The notes beneath the pieces are model-generated. The model was not told where the DNA came from and did not search any database. It saw nothing but the letters and a program-made list of their open reading frames with translations. DNA of 64,000 nucleotides, from the NCBI RefSeq assembly GCF_015351245.1, contig NZ_JADKSO010000001.1, positions 248,001 to 312,000 on the forward strand, read 5' to 3'. The DNA is from Rathayibacter sp. VKM Ac-2879. Its GTDB lineage: Bacteria > Actinomycetota > Actinomycetes > Actinomycetales > Microbacteriaceae. Both the position numbers and the translations under genes were made by a program. This document shows positions 24,774-33,519 of this stretch, one piece after another; within the stretch, counting starts at the first letter, position 1; each line of letters opens with the position of its first letter.

Positions 24774-25814
24774 ATGGGTATCGACACGAACCGTAGCTCG
24801 GGCACTGCACGGCCCCGACGCGGTGTGTCGATGGCCGACGTCGCCCGGCGCGCGAACGTCTCAGGGCAGACCGTCTCGCGGGTGTCCAACGGCAAGCAGA
24901 ACGTGGACACGGAGACCCGAGAGCGTGTGCTCGAGGCCATGAGAGTCCTGGGCTATCGGCCCAATAGCGCCGCGAGGGCTCTACGCACCGGCCGCTTCCA
25001 CAGCATCGGCGTGATCATGTTCACGCTCTCCTCCTTCGGCAACATGCGCACCCTCGACGCCATCGCCATCGCGGCGGCCGACGCGGGTTACTCGATCACC
25101 CTCATCCCCGTGTCCCACCCCACCCAGGGTGAGGTCTCGGTAGCGTTCCACCGCCTCAGCGAGGAGGCGGTGGACGGCGTGATCATCATCGTCGAGGCGC
25201 ACCTGCTCGACGAGGCCGACATGGTGCTTCCGCCCGAGCTGCCCGTGGTGGTGGTCGACTCCGCGGGGGGAGAGAAGTATCCGGTCGTCGACACGGACCA
25301 GGTCGCCGGAGCGCGCCTGGCGGTGGAGCACCTCCTCGATCTCGGGCACCGAACGGTGTGGCACATCGCGGGGCCTGAACGCTCGTACTCGGCGGAGCGC
25401 CGCCGAGACGCGTGGGAGACCACGTTGCGCGCGCGGAACGCGCCGATGCCGGAGGTGCTCGTGGGCGACTGGTCGAGCGACTCCGGCCACCGCCTGGGGC
25501 GCCAGCTGGCGGCCGACCCGGAGGTGACCGCCATCTTCGCGGCGAACGACCAGATGGCGCTCGGTGTCCTGCGCGCACTGCACGAGGCCGGTCGCTCCGT
25601 GCCGGGCGACGTCAGCGTGGTCGGCTTCGACGACATGCAGGAGTCGGCGAGCTTCTGGCCGCCGCTGACGACGGTCCGGCAGTTCTTCGGCGACACGGGC
25701 CGCGGCGCCGTCGACATCCTCCTGCGCGAGCTGGAGTCGGGCGAGCGCTCGGGCGTCACCCTCGTGCCGACGACGCTCGTGGTGCGCGAGAGCACGGGGC
25801 CGGCGCGGCGCTGA
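24774..25814 (+). CDS. LacI family transcriptional regulator of the galactan module
   Basis: 346 residues. Helix-turn-helix and hinge at residues 17-75: VSMADVARRANVSGQTVSRV, then YRPNSAARALRTGR. The recognition helix carries Gly-Gln at the positions that vary between LacI proteins (SGQTVSRV). The effector domain is a periplasmic-binding-protein fold: HSIGVIMFTLSSFG, DGVIIIVEAHLLD, FDDMQESASFWPPLTTVRQ near the end. It should bind the TGTTCACGT(C/G)AACA sites, repress the importer, the beta-galactosidase and the GH30 gene, and release on an oligosaccharide or sugar. Divergent from the importer. Confidence 0.93.
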   Translation: MGIDTNRSSGTARPRRGVSMADVARRANVSGQTVSRVSNGKQNVDTETRERVLEAMRVLGYRPNSAARALRTGRFHSIGVIMFTLSSFGNMRTLDAIAIAAADAGYSITLIPVSHPTQGEVSVAFHRLSEEAVDGVIIIVEAHLLDEADMVLPPELPVVVVDSAGGEKYPVVDTDQVAGARLAVEHLLDLGHRTVWHIAGPERSYSAERRRDAWETTLRARNAPMPEVLVGDWSSDSGHRLGRQLAADPEVTAIFAANDQMALGVLRALHEAGRSVPGDVSVVGFDDMQESASFWPPLTTVRQFFGDTGRGAVDILLRELESGERSGVTLVPTTLVVRESTGPARR

Positions 25815-25969
25815 GCCTCGCGGCCGCACGGAGCGATCCGCAGGCGACCAGGAGGGGGTTTTTCTCGCTTGACGGTGCTTATGCGTCACCCCTTACCGGG
25901 GGCCGATTGTTCAGAAGGGCCAGCGCGATACTGTGAGGCTCCTCACCCCCTCATTCCAAGGAGATGCCC

Positions 25970-26854
25970 ATGTCGGTCGGCCTGCTCGCGGTCGTGGATG
26001 ACATCCTGTCCGCCGCCCTGAAGGCGAGCGCGAAGACCGCCGGCGTCGTGATCGACGACGCGGCCGTGACTCCGCAATACGTGCAGGGACTCACGCCGGC
26101 GCGTGAGATCCCGGTGGTGGCGAGGATCGCGCTCGGCAGCCTCTTCAACAAGTTCGTCATCATCATCCCGCTCGCCCTGCTGCTCTCGGCCTTCGCGCCG
26201 GGGGTGCTGCCCTACCTGCTCATCGTGGGAGGCACCTTCCTCTGCTTCGAGGGCGCCGAGAAGGTCCTCGACTGGTTCGGCGTGCATCACGACAGCGGCG
26301 AGGAGGAGTCTCGGGACGAGAAGAAGCTCGTCTTCGGCGCGATCCGCACCGATCTCATCCTGAGCACCGAGATCATGCTCATCGGGCTCGACTCGCTCGA
26401 CCCCGATCTCGGCATCTGGCCCACGCTCGGGGCGCTCGCGGTGGTGGCCCTCGGGATGACGCTGCTCGTCTACGGCGCCGTGGCGCTGCTGGTGAAGGTC
26501 GACGACGTCGGACTGCGGCTGATGAAGAACGCAGCCCGCGGCGTGCGTCGTGCGGGCGCGCGCATCGTCGCGTCGATGCCCAACGTCTTCCGCGCGATCA
26601 GCGTCATCGGCACGCTCGCGATGCTCTGGGTGGGGGGCCACCTCGTCATCGCGAACCTCGCCGAGACCCTCTGGCGCGCTCCCTCCGACCTCGCGCACGC
26701 CGTCGCTCACGCCGTGGAGGCCGCCGGGCCTGTCGTCGAGTGGTTCGCCGACACGGCGGTGTCGATGGTCGTCGGCCTCGTGCTCGGGCTGCTCGTCGTC
26801 GCGATCGCGAGGGGCGTCTCCGCCCTGCTGCACCGCACTCCGAGCGAGGGCTGA
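25970..26854 (+). CDS. DUF808 (YedI-like) membrane protein
   Basis: 294 residues. AAGGAG at 25958-25963 favours the ATG at 25970 over the ATG at 25964, which touches it. The family signature is the N-terminal GLLAVVDDILSAALKASAKT followed by GVVIDDAAVTPQYVQGL, then KKLVFGAIRTDLILSTEIM. Six or so helices (FVIIIPLALLLSAFAPGVLP; LPYLLIVGGTFLCFEGAEKV; TLGALAVVALGMTLLVYGAV; ISVIGTLAMLWVGGHLVIAN). Proteins of this family are inner-membrane with no proven role. It interrupts the galactan module and is probably unrelated to it. Confidence 0.9.
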   Translation: MSVGLLAVVDDILSAALKASAKTAGVVIDDAAVTPQYVQGLTPAREIPVVARIALGSLFNKFVIIIPLALLLSAFAPGVLPYLLIVGGTFLCFEGAEKVLDWFGVHHDSGEEESRDEKKLVFGAIRTDLILSTEIMLIGLDSLDPDLGIWPTLGALAVVALGMTLLVYGAVALLVKVDDVGLRLMKNAARGVRRAGARIVASMPNVFRAISVIGTLAMLWVGGHLVIANLAETLWRAPSDLAHAVAHAVEAAGPVVEWFADTAVSMVVGLVLGLLVVAIARGVSALLHRTPSEG

Positions 26855-26880
26855 GCGCGCGGGAACAGGTCCCTCAACGA

Positions 26881-26919
26881 CGTGACCGCCCCCGCCCGAG
26901 GAGGGCGGAGGCGGTCACG
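26881..26919. terminator. Bidirectional terminator hairpin
   Basis: CGTGACCGCCCCCGCCC (26881-26897) pairs with 26903-26919 with one mismatch and a five-base loop. It lies between the convergent stops at 26854 and 26932, and probably serves both genes. Confidence 0.75.
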
Positions 26920-26931
26920 GGGTACAGCGGA

Positions 26932-29900
26932 TCAGCAGCTGCGGGCCGCGTACGACGCGGGGATCACCGAGCTGACGGTCTTGCCGTCAACGGTGCCCGT
27001 CGCCGTCACGCTCACCGTGCCGGCCGCCACGGAGGCGGCGCGGGTGGTGAACGCGGCGGTCGCGTTCGATCCCGGGGCGATGCCGGTGAACTGCTTCGAG
27101 CCGTAGCTCGAGGCGATCGTCATCCCCACCGGCACGCTCGCCTTGTTGAGCGCGGTCACCGTGAGGGTGACCTTGCCGGCGATGCAGCGGGTCGAGGCGG
27201 TGACCGTCACGGCGAGGGCGGCGGGCTTCGTGAGCGTCACCGTGACCTTCGTCGTGGTGGTCTTCGAGCCGTCGGCCGAGGTGACGGCGATGGTCCCCAC
27301 TCCGTCGGTGCCGGGTTGCGTGACGCGCACGGAGGCCGCCGAGTCGGTGGCGATCGCGGTGATCACCGGCATGCTGTCGCTTTCGACGGTGACCGCATAG
27401 TCGGTGCGCGTCGGCGAGAAGCCGCTCACTCCGACGCCGTTCACCCTCAGGGCGCCGAGGGTGCTGACCGCGGCGGGCGAGGCGACCGACTCGAACAGCT
27501 TCACCTCCGACACGATGAGGTGCGTGTTCGCGTAGGCGTTCATCACGACGCGGAACGCCTTCGCCGTGACCGGCGCGAACGAGGCGACGAGCGTAGGCGC
27601 CGAGCCGTCCGCCGGGGAGGCGAGAGGCTTCGCCGTCTCGTAGCCCGGGACCGAGGTCCAGGTGCCATCCGTGCTCTGGTACTGCAACTGGTAGCTCTGC
27701 GCCCAGCTGGTGCCTCCGTCGCGCAGGAACTGCACCGACACCTTCTCGACCTGATGGGTCGAGGGGAAGGCGTAGCTCAGAGTGCTCTGCGCAGCCTTGG
27801 CCCCGCTGGTCCAGTTCGACCAGGCCTTGTCGCCGTCGATGCCGTTGCGCGTGCCGTCCGGGCTGTAGCCCGGCTCCGAGAAGGTGGCCGAGGCCACGAT
27901 GCCCGCATCGGGGTTGAAGTTGCGCAGGGTGCCCGCGGTGACGAGTACGGTGAGCGTGGCGGGCAGCGTGCCGGAGTCGGCGGTCGCCGTGCCCGAGATC
28001 GTCACCGAGCCGGGCGCCGAGAGCGAGGCGGTGGTGAGCGGTGTCCAGTCCCAGGTGACCGGCACCGCGAAGGTGCTGGTCGAGGCACCGACCCGGGCGG
28101 GGACGGTCGTCGGGGCCGCGGCCTTGACTCCCGCGACGCTCGCGCCGGTGGCAACCGTCAGCGACACCGGGTCGGTTGCGGTCAGTCCGCCGACGTCGAC
28201 GAGCGCCGTGACCGGGACGCTCTGGCCGAACAGGTCGGTCGCGGTCCCCTTCACCTCGACGCGGCCGGCGGTGCCGTAGACCGAGTCCGCCGGGCGCTGC
28301 CAGGTCACGGCGATTGCCGCTCCCGTGCCCCACGCGTACTGCGGGGTGACGGTGGCGGGCAGGGTCGGAGCGACACCGACGGCGGTGCGGACGGCGACCG
28401 TCTGCCCGGCGTTCGGAGCCAGGTCGCGGAGCGTCCACGACTGGTTCGTGCCTCCGTTGGAGCCATACACGCCGACCGTCGTGTTCTCGGCACTCGAGGC
28501 CGAGTTGACGTCGAGCGACTGCGCGATCGACTCGTTGACCAGCGTGTAGTTCACGCCATCGGTCGTGTTCACGAACCAGCGGGTAGCGGGCATGGTCAGG
28601 GCGGAGGCGACCGACACGGAACGCAGCTCGGTCCCGGCGGTCGTCGCGCCGAGGATGCGGCCGTCGCCGTTCTCGAGGACCACCCGGCGGGTGCCCTCAC
28701 GCTGGCCGACCGGCACCTCGTGCACGGTCCAGCTCTGCTTCGCGGCAGTGGCGGAGTCGGTGGCGAGGGTGGTGATCGTCGTCGCGGCGCCTGAAGGGTT
28801 GCCGGTCAGGGCCTTGCCGCTCTGGGTGCCGACGAACTGGTAGCGGTGGCCGTCACGCAGCGCGGGGGCGGAGTCGGCGACTCCCGAGACGCCGTCGATC
28901 GAGAAGGACGTGACCGACTTGGCGGGGACCGTGACCGTTGCGGTGCGCGACTGGCGGTCGATGCTCACCGCGGCCTGCTTCACGAGCGCGTTGCCGGTGG
29001 GGGCGTCGGCCGAGGATGCCTGGGTGGTCACGTAGGGGGTGACCTGCGCGCCGGAGGCGAGGGTGCCGAAGCGTGACAGGTCGAGCGTGATCGTCTGCGC
29101 GGTCGTCGCGTTGTTGGTGTGCACGACCGTCGCGCCGGTGCCGTCGCCGCGGACGGCCGCGGTGCTGGCGGTGTCGTTGGAGGGCATCAGGTGGTCGCCC
29201 TCGTGAATGAACTTGGTGAAGTTGCGGATCGTGTTGAACTTCGAGTTCGTCTGCACGCCGCAGACCGGGGCCTTGGTGGAGTCGCCACCCGCGTCGGCGA
29301 CGCGACGGGCCGACTTCCAGACCTCGGCGCCGTTCTCCTGGTAGGGCTTGCAATCGAGGTCGATGTAGACGGAGCCCCAGTTGAGGTTCTCGCCCTTCGG
29401 GCTCATGTTGTAGAGGTCCTCGACGGGCTGCCAGAGCACCCACGCCTTCGGATCGAGCTCGCGGAGGTCGTCCGAGATGCGGCCGGCGATGCCGAGGCCG
29501 TTCTCGATGTTGGTCGGGTCGAAGCCCTGCACCCAGTTGCCCTCGATCTCGCTCATCCACAGGTCCTTGTCGGCCTGCTGGGCGAGGTCGCGGACCGCGA
29601 GGCGGTCGGCAGTGCCGTACGTGTGCACGTTGAGGCGGTCGACCTGCGCGCGGACGTCGGCGGGGTAGGCGGCCCAGTTCTGCTTGAAGATGCTCGGGTT
29701 GGTCTCGTCCATCGCGGCGATGCCGGCGTTGGTGCTCGAGGCTGCGAGAGCGGCGGCGACGTCGGGGATGAGGCTCGCCTGGCGGCTCGGGCCGACGTGC
29801 ATGCCCTCCTGGCGTCCGCCGGTCGGGACGCCGTTGGTGAGCTGGGTGCCCCAGTAGGGCGTGTTGGGCTCGTTGAACGGGTCGAGGGAGTCGAACGAGA

Positions 29901-30588
29901 TGCCGTACTGGTCCTCGAGATGCGAGGTGACGTTGACGAGGTACTTCGCGAACTGCGCCTCGGCGGCGGGCTTGAGCTGCTCTGCCGACGAGTCGAAGCC
30001 TCCCGAGACGTAGCCGCTCTCGGTCATGAAGTAGGGCGCGGAGTTGGCGAACGCCTCCCAGTGCGTGATCTGCTTCTCGGCGGCGAGCTTCTGCACCCAC
30101 CAGCGCTGCGTCTCGTCGGCGCTCCAGTCGTACGAGGCCGGGTCGTCGGCGTTCCACTTCGACAGCAGCGTGTCGCGGTCGGCGAGGTTCGTCGACGTGC
30201 CGCCGTAAGTGGAGGCGCTGCCCGAGGGGTTGGGCTTCCAGTAGCCCTCGACCGCGCCGCCCGGGCGCAGATAGTCCTTCACATCGGAGGCGTTGCCTCC
30301 GCCGATGTTGTAGCGCGCGATGTTGAGGTCGAGGCCGTCCTGGCCGAAGACCTTCTGGTAGAGGTCCTCGCGCAGCGCTTCGGGGTAGTTGCCGGTCGCG
30401 TTGGCGAACCAGACGAGGCTGGTTCCCCAGCCCTCGAAGGCGTCACCGGCTGCGGCGGGGTTCGGGGTGATGCGGAACGCGTCCGCGGCGGTGGCCGGAG
30501 CAGCGGCCGCGGGGATCGCGAGCAGAGCTCCCGTGGCCAGGGCGGCGCTCGTGGCGAGCGCAGCGAGCCTCCTGATAGACATCGACAT
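26932..30588 (-). CDS. Secreted multidomain GH30 endo-beta-1,6-galactanase-like enzyme
   Basis: 1218 residues. Signal peptide 1-35 (ALATGALLAIPAAAA). The GH30 barrel with its beta side domain fills about 36-540: FEGWGTSLVWFAN, ARYNIGGGNASDVKDYLRPG, acid/base Glu240 in DPFNEPNTPYWG, nucleophile Glu347 in WMSEIEG. The start pattern FRITPNPAAAGDAFEGWGTS matches my recollection of GH30_5 endo-beta-1,6-galactanases. Then follow a ricin-type beta-trefoil-like region (about 565-725), a bacterial Ig-like unit, an F5/8-type carbohydrate-binding module (about 930-1060), a cadherin-like repeat, and a C-terminal domain (1128-1218) shared with the GH43 protein. Two operators precede it. Confidence 0.88.
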   Translation of the reverse strand: MSMSIRRLAALATSAALATGALLAIPAAAAPATAADAFRITPNPAAAGDAFEGWGTSLVWFANATGNYPEALREDLYQKVFGQDGLDLNIARYNIGGGNASDVKDYLRPGGAVEGYWKPNPSGSASTYGGTSTNLADRDTLLSKWNADDPASYDWSADETQRWWVQKLAAEKQITHWEAFANSAPYFMTESGYVSGGFDSSAEQLKPAAEAQFAKYLVNVTSHLEDQYGISFDSLDPFNEPNTPYWGTQLTNGVPTGGRQEGMHVGPSRQASLIPDVAAALAASSTNAGIAAMDETNPSIFKQNWAAYPADVRAQVDRLNVHTYGTADRLAVRDLAQQADKDLWMSEIEGNWVQGFDPTNIENGLGIAGRISDDLRELDPKAWVLWQPVEDLYNMSPKGENLNWGSVYIDLDCKPYQENGAEVWKSARRVADAGGDSTKAPVCGVQTNSKFNTIRNFTKFIHEGDHLMPSNDTASTAAVRGDGTGATVVHTNNATTAQTITLDLSRFGTLASGAQVTPYVTTQASSADAPTGNALVKQAAVSIDRQSRTATVTVPAKSVTSFSIDGVSGVADSAPALRDGHRYQFVGTQSGKALTGNPSGAATTITTLATDSATAAKQSWTVHEVPVGQREGTRRVVLENGDGRILGATTAGTELRSVSVASALTMPATRWFVNTTDGVNYTLVNESIAQSLDVNSASSAENTTVGVYGSNGGTNQSWTLRDLAPNAGQTVAVRTAVGVAPTLPATVTPQYAWGTGAAIAVTWQRPADSVYGTAGRVEVKGTATDLFGQSVPVTALVDVGGLTATDPVSLTVATGASVAGVKAAAPTTVPARVGASTSTFAVPVTWDWTPLTTASLSAPGSVTISGTATADSGTLPATLTVLVTAGTLRNFNPDAGIVASATFSEPGYSPDGTRNGIDGDKAWSNWTSGAKAAQSTLSYAFPSTHQVEKVSVQFLRDGGTSWAQSYQLQYQSTDGTWTSVPGYETAKPLASPADGSAPTLVASFAPVTAKAFRVVMNAYANTHLIVSEVKLFESVASPAAVSTLGALRVNGVGVSGFSPTRTDYAVTVESDSMPVITAIATDSAASVRVTQPGTDGVGTIAVTSADGSKTTTTKVTVTLTKPAALAVTVTASTRCIAGKVTLTVTALNKASVPVGMTIASSYGSKQFTGIAPGSNATAAFTTRAASVAAGTVSVTATGTVDGKTVSSVIPASYAARSC

Positions 30589-30624
30589 TGATGCAGTCTC
30601 TCTTTCGCCATCGAAATGCAGAGC

Positions 30625-30638
30625 TGTTCACGTGAACA
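30625..30638. promoter_or_regulatory. LacI-type operator O1 of the GH30 gene
   Basis: TGTTCACGTGAACA is a perfect 14-bp palindrome, 37 bases before the GH30 start. It is the symmetric version of the 14-mer at 24648-24665. Its centre lies 36 bp from that of the second site at 30661-30674. Confidence 0.78.
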
Positions 30639-30660
30639 CGCCCTGACGGCCGACTGTACA

Positions 30661-30674
30661 TGTTCACGTCAACA
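30661..30674. promoter_or_regulatory. LacI-type operator O2 of the GH30 gene
   Basis: TGTTCACGTCAACA, identical to the core of the importer operator at 24648-24665. Read on the minus strand it contains TTGACG. Two sites 36 bp apart would allow cooperative binding of two repressor dimers across the GH30 promoter. Confidence 0.78.
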
Positions 30675-30706
30675 ATCGGAACCCGCTCAGCGACCGAGGC
30701 CGCCCC

Positions 30707-31609
30707 TCAGTCGCGGTGCGTCGTCTCGGGGAAGGACTCGGGCTCGCACTGGATCGTGGCGTGCTCGATGTGGTGGCGCTCGCGGAGGATCGCGAGCACC
30801 TCCCCGAGCGCGGTCCGGTAGTCGACGTCCGGAGCGACCACGATGTGGCCGCTCGCGCTCTCCATCCCGGAGGTGATGGTCCACACGTGCAGATCGTGCA
30901 GTGCCAGGACGCCGGGAACCGCGCACAGGTCGCGCTCGATCGCGGCGAGGTCGACGTGGGCGGGCGCCGACTCCATCAGGATCGCGAGGGCCTGCCGCGT
31001 CAGCGTCCACGTGCGCGGGAGGATCAGCAGGCCGATCAGCACGCCGACGATCGGATCGATCCACGCCCACCCGGTGGTCAGCAGCACGATCGCCGCCGCG
31101 ATCACGCCGACCGAGCCGAGCGCGTCGCCGAGGACCTCGAGCGAGGCTCCGCGGAGGGTGATGCTCTCTTTCGCGCCGACCGCGAGCAGGCGCAGGCTCA
31201 CCAGGTTCACGAGCAGGCCGACGATCGCGGTGACCAGGAGGGGGGTGCCCGGGACTGCGGGCGGCTCGGCGAAGCGGCGTACCGCCTCCACGATCACGAA
31301 CCCGGCGACACCGAACAGCAGCAGACCGTTCGCGAGCGCCGCGAGCACTTCGAGGCGGTAGGAGCCGTAGGTGCGACCCGGGGCGGACGGACGCGCGGCG
31401 AGGGAGATCGCGGCGAGCGACATCCCGAGCGCGAGCACATCGGTGCCCATGTGTGCGGCGTCCGAGAGCAGGGCGAGAGAGCCCGTGCTCGCGCCCACGA
31501 CGAACTCCACGACCGTGAACGCGGCTGTGAGTGCGAAGGCGGCGAGGAGCGGGCGTCGATGCCGTCCCGCGGCCGAGCGGGGGGCGCCGTGGCTGTGATC
31601 GGATCCCAT
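30707..31609 (-). CDS. Cation diffusion facilitator (CDF) metal transporter
   Basis: 300 residues. AAGGAGGG precedes the ATG at 31609. Short His motif at the start (SDHSHG). Helices I-VI include the CDF metal site: ALLSDAAHMGTDVLALGMSL (helix II, with the D-x3-H-x-x-x-D pattern) and LEVLGDALGSVGVIAAAIVL (helix V, HD/LGD site). The cytoplasmic C-terminal domain (DLHVWTITSGMESASGHIVV) is the ferredoxin-like CDF dimer domain. It would export Zn2+ or Co2+. The gene at 32185-31700 lies just upstream on the same strand. Confidence 0.93.
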   Translation of the reverse strand: MGSDHSHGAPRSAAGRHRRPLLAAFALTAAFTVVEFVVGASTGSLALLSDAAHMGTDVLALGMSLAAISLAARPSAPGRTYGSYRLEVLAALANGLLLFGVAGFVIVEAVRRFAEPPAVPGTPLLVTAIVGLLVNLVSLRLLAVGAKESITLRGASLEVLGDALGSVGVIAAAIVLLTTGWAWIDPIVGVLIGLLILPRTWTLTRQALAILMESAPAHVDLAAIERDLCAVPGVLALHDLHVWTITSGMESASGHIVVAPDVDYRTALGEVLAILRERHHIEHATIQCEPESFPETTHRD

Positions 31610-31699
31610 CGTCGCGCCCTCCTTACAACATCTGCACGTATGCACAGTCTTGCATGAAAGTGCGGCTGCAAGGTGCGGCGAGCCTCGCCGAGGGGCCGC

Positions 31700-32185
31700 T
31701 CAGACCGCGCGGTCCGAGCCCACGGGAGAGGCGTCCCACAGCTCCTCGAGCGGATCCTCGGTGTCGCGTCCGGCGAGCAGCTCGCGCTGCTGCCGCTCCG
31801 CCTCCTCCGTCGTGATCTCGCCGAGCCGGACGGAGGCACGGATCGCCGCGGTGCGGCCGCCATCGCGGGTGAGGAACGGGTCCTCAGGGCAAGCGCGGCG
31901 TACTCCGTCGCGCGCGTCGAAGGCGTTCGCGACGATGCCGGTGATCGCCGGGGTGCACGCCAGGAGCTCGAGGGCAGCCTCGTCGGCCGCGCGCCACGCG
32001 GCTCCGGAGGGGCGCCGTTCGAGGCTCACCGGTCCGTCGGTCGTCATCAGAGTGAGCCGTTCGAGTTGGGGGAGGAGGCGCAAGATGCGCTCCGCGGCGG
32101 CGAGTGCCTCGGCGGGCAGCGCCTCGACGGGGCCGGAGTACAGCGGCGCCCAGCTCTCCTCTGGGCGACGTCGGCTCTCGTTCAT
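31700..32185 (-). CDS. Hypothetical protein upstream of the CDF gene
   Basis: 161 residues; GAGAGGA precedes the ATG at 32185. Ala/Glu/Leu-rich and helical: PAEALAAAERILRLLPQLER, WRAADEAALELLACTPAITG, LGEITTEEAERQQRELLAGR. No signal or membrane segment. It contains two cysteines (LLACTP, RRACPED) that could bind metal, but there is no recognised metal-regulator fold (ArsR or MerR). It may be co-transcribed with the CDF gene, 90 bases downstream. I do not recognise a family. Confidence 0.6.
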   Translation of the reverse strand: MNESRRRPEESWAPLYSGPVEALPAEALAAAERILRLLPQLERLTLMTTDGPVSLERRPSGAAWRAADEAALELLACTPAITGIVANAFDARDGVRRACPEDPFLTRDGGRTAAIRASVRLGEITTEEAERQQRELLAGRDTEDPLEELWDASPVGSDRAV

Positions 32186-32369
32186 CGCGTCGTCCTCTCG
32201 CTCGATGCCCGGCCGTCACAGAGGGTTTCCGACCGCCTCCGACGACGGTATTGGACGGGGCCGTCCCTGTCAGGACATCCGGCGCGAACCGGACAGGATC
32301 ACCCCCGCGTTGGGGGACGCGACGGCGGGGATCGGCGCTCCCGGTGGCGCACGCGGTCGTAGAAGATGG

Positions 32370-32385
32370 GTAAGGCTATGCTTAC
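32370..32385. promoter_or_regulatory. Palindrome resembling an iron-box (DtxR/IdeR-type) half-sites
   Basis: GTAAGGCTATGCTTAC has arms GTAAG/CTTAC and an internal GGCTA recalling the actinobacterial iron-regulator consensus built on TTAGG...CCTAA. It lies just before a lipoprotein-like start at 32397. Weak match: the outer TTA/TAA bases are not conserved. Confidence 0.3.
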
Positions 32386-32396
32386 TTGGACTGCGA

Positions 32397-32759
32397 GTGG
32401 GAGGCGCTTCGCCGCGTTCCCGCCACTCTTACGACGACCTCGGGAGATCTCTGTCCGCGCACTCCCGTCGCCTCCTCGCGCTCACTCTGACGGCGCTCGC
32501 CGTCGCCGCGGCCCTCGCGGGATGCGGAGCCTCCGAGCGGGTGACGCCTGTGAGCACCGCCGCAGTGTCGGCGCATGACGCTCTGCCAGACGGATGCCGA
32601 TCAGTCAACGGTCTCCTGCTCCGGGGTGGATGCGCCTTACAGTCCGAGAGACGTCCGTCCGGCGTGTGCAGCAGGAGCGCTCGGACGGGCGATGACGGGG
32701 AAGGGCGGTCGAGATGCCGAGGGACGACGCGACACCGGGGCGGTTCGCCCGATTCGTGA
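32397..32759 (+). pseudogene. Possible truncated lipoprotein (remnant)
   Basis: An open frame of 120 codons from a GTG at 32397. Its first part reads like a lipoprotein: a basic segment, then LALTLTALAVAAALAGCGAS with an LAGC lipobox. After about 80 residues the sequence turns Arg/Gly-rich without structure and overlaps the next gene at 32714. There is no clear ribosome site. It may be the 5' remnant of a siderophore- or solute-binding lipoprotein gene; the rest of 32186-32713 shows no other gene. Confidence 0.35.
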
Positions 32760-32899
32760 AGTGGGTGAACACGGCCGACGGCTGGGAGCCGGAGTATCTG
32801 CGCGGCAAGGTCATCGCCAAGAAGGACGGCGAGTGGATCGTCGCAGTCGACGGCGAGGAGCGCCGCGTGGTCAAGAAGGAGTGGAGCGTCTACCGCTGA
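32714..32899 (+). CDS. Small conserved hypothetical protein
   Basis: 61 residues; GGGGAAGGG precedes the ATG at 32714. Highly charged and globular-looking: GRFARFVKWVNTADGWEPEY, then RGKVIAKKDGEWIVAVDGEE and VVKKEWSVYR. This looks like a small SH3-like barrel. No known function. Confidence 0.6.
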   Translation: MPRDDATPGRFARFVKWVNTADGWEPEYLRGKVIAKKDGEWIVAVDGEERRVVKKEWSVYR

Positions 32900-33036
32900 C
32901 GGTGGTGCTCGCGGGAGCGGCGCCCTGATGCGAGAGCGTGCGGATGCCTCCTGTGTTCAGCAGCCCCCTGCGTTCAGGAGCCCCAGCAAGCGCGGAGCAG
33001 CGCGGGAACGCGAGGCCAGGGCAGCGCCCCGCACGG

Positions 33037-33228
33037 CTACTCGAGGAGGAGGGCGTGCCCGTTGATCAGCAGGGTGTCGGCGTCGTTCGCGTCCGGGGAG
33101 CCCACGCCGCCGGTCGAGCGGCTCGACCCGTCCACGGAGTCCGAGGTTGCCGCGAGGGCGGGAGTCGCTGCCGCGGCGGTGAAGAGAAGACCGCAAGCAA
33201 GTGCGGTGATCACGGTGGTGCGGTTCAT
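33037..33228 (-). CDS. Small secreted protein
   Basis: 63 residues from the ATG at 33228, preceded by AAGGACG. A signal peptide (VITALACGLLFTAAAATPALA) is followed by a mature part of only about 35 residues, TSDSVDGSSRSTGGVGSPDA and then DADTLLINGHALLLE. No cysteine in the mature part. Could be a secreted peptide; function unknown. Confidence 0.55.
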   Translation of the reverse strand: MNRTTVITALACGLLFTAAAATPALAATSDSVDGSSRSTGGVGSPDANDADTLLINGHALLLE

Positions 33229-33422
33229 CGGCGTCGTCCTTGGCGTCGTAGCGGACCGCTTCCGGTGGAGGCGGCTAACAGGTTCCCTCGAGACTAGGCG
33301 GCCGACGCCTCCAGGGGGCTGGGTCGTTCCTATGATCCCGATAAGAGCTGCCAGCATGGCAGAGATCGCGCATGGCCATCGTGAGACGACCCTGCGGGCT
33401 GGGGCTTACGACGCGGCATTCC

Positions 33423-33509
33423 GTTCATAACTCAGGACGGATGCCGTATGCGGCCCGGTGCTGTCGCGGAACCCCGGTCTCCCGACGGCATCCATCCTGA
33501 GTTGTGAAC
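33423..33509. repeat. Long inverted repeat (family A, copy 1)
   Basis: Arms of 25 bases: 33423-33447 starting GTTCATAACTCAGGACGGA, and 33485-33509, complementary at 23 of 25 positions, with a 37-base spacer. It lies 11 bases after the MFS stop (33520) on the minus strand, so it may end that gene. The arms match those of the repeat at 35838-35923. Confidence 0.75.
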
Positions 33510-33519
33510 GCAGCGGGGG

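Noticed and set aside
26740-28794. 684-codon open frame on the plus strand opposite the GH30 gene
   Set aside because: Its product is Arg/Gly-rich without domains, and the opposite strand encodes an enzyme with catalytic residues, signal peptide and operators; it is a by-product of high GC.
31633-31644. TGCACGTATGCA dyad upstream of the CDF transporter as a metal-regulator site
   Set aside because: Only the outer four bases of each arm pair, and no ArsR or MerR regulator gene is nearby.
32366-32578. 70-codon plus-strand frame starting at ATG 32366
   Set aside because: Arg-rich translation without structure; the lipoprotein-like frame at 32397 explains the region better.
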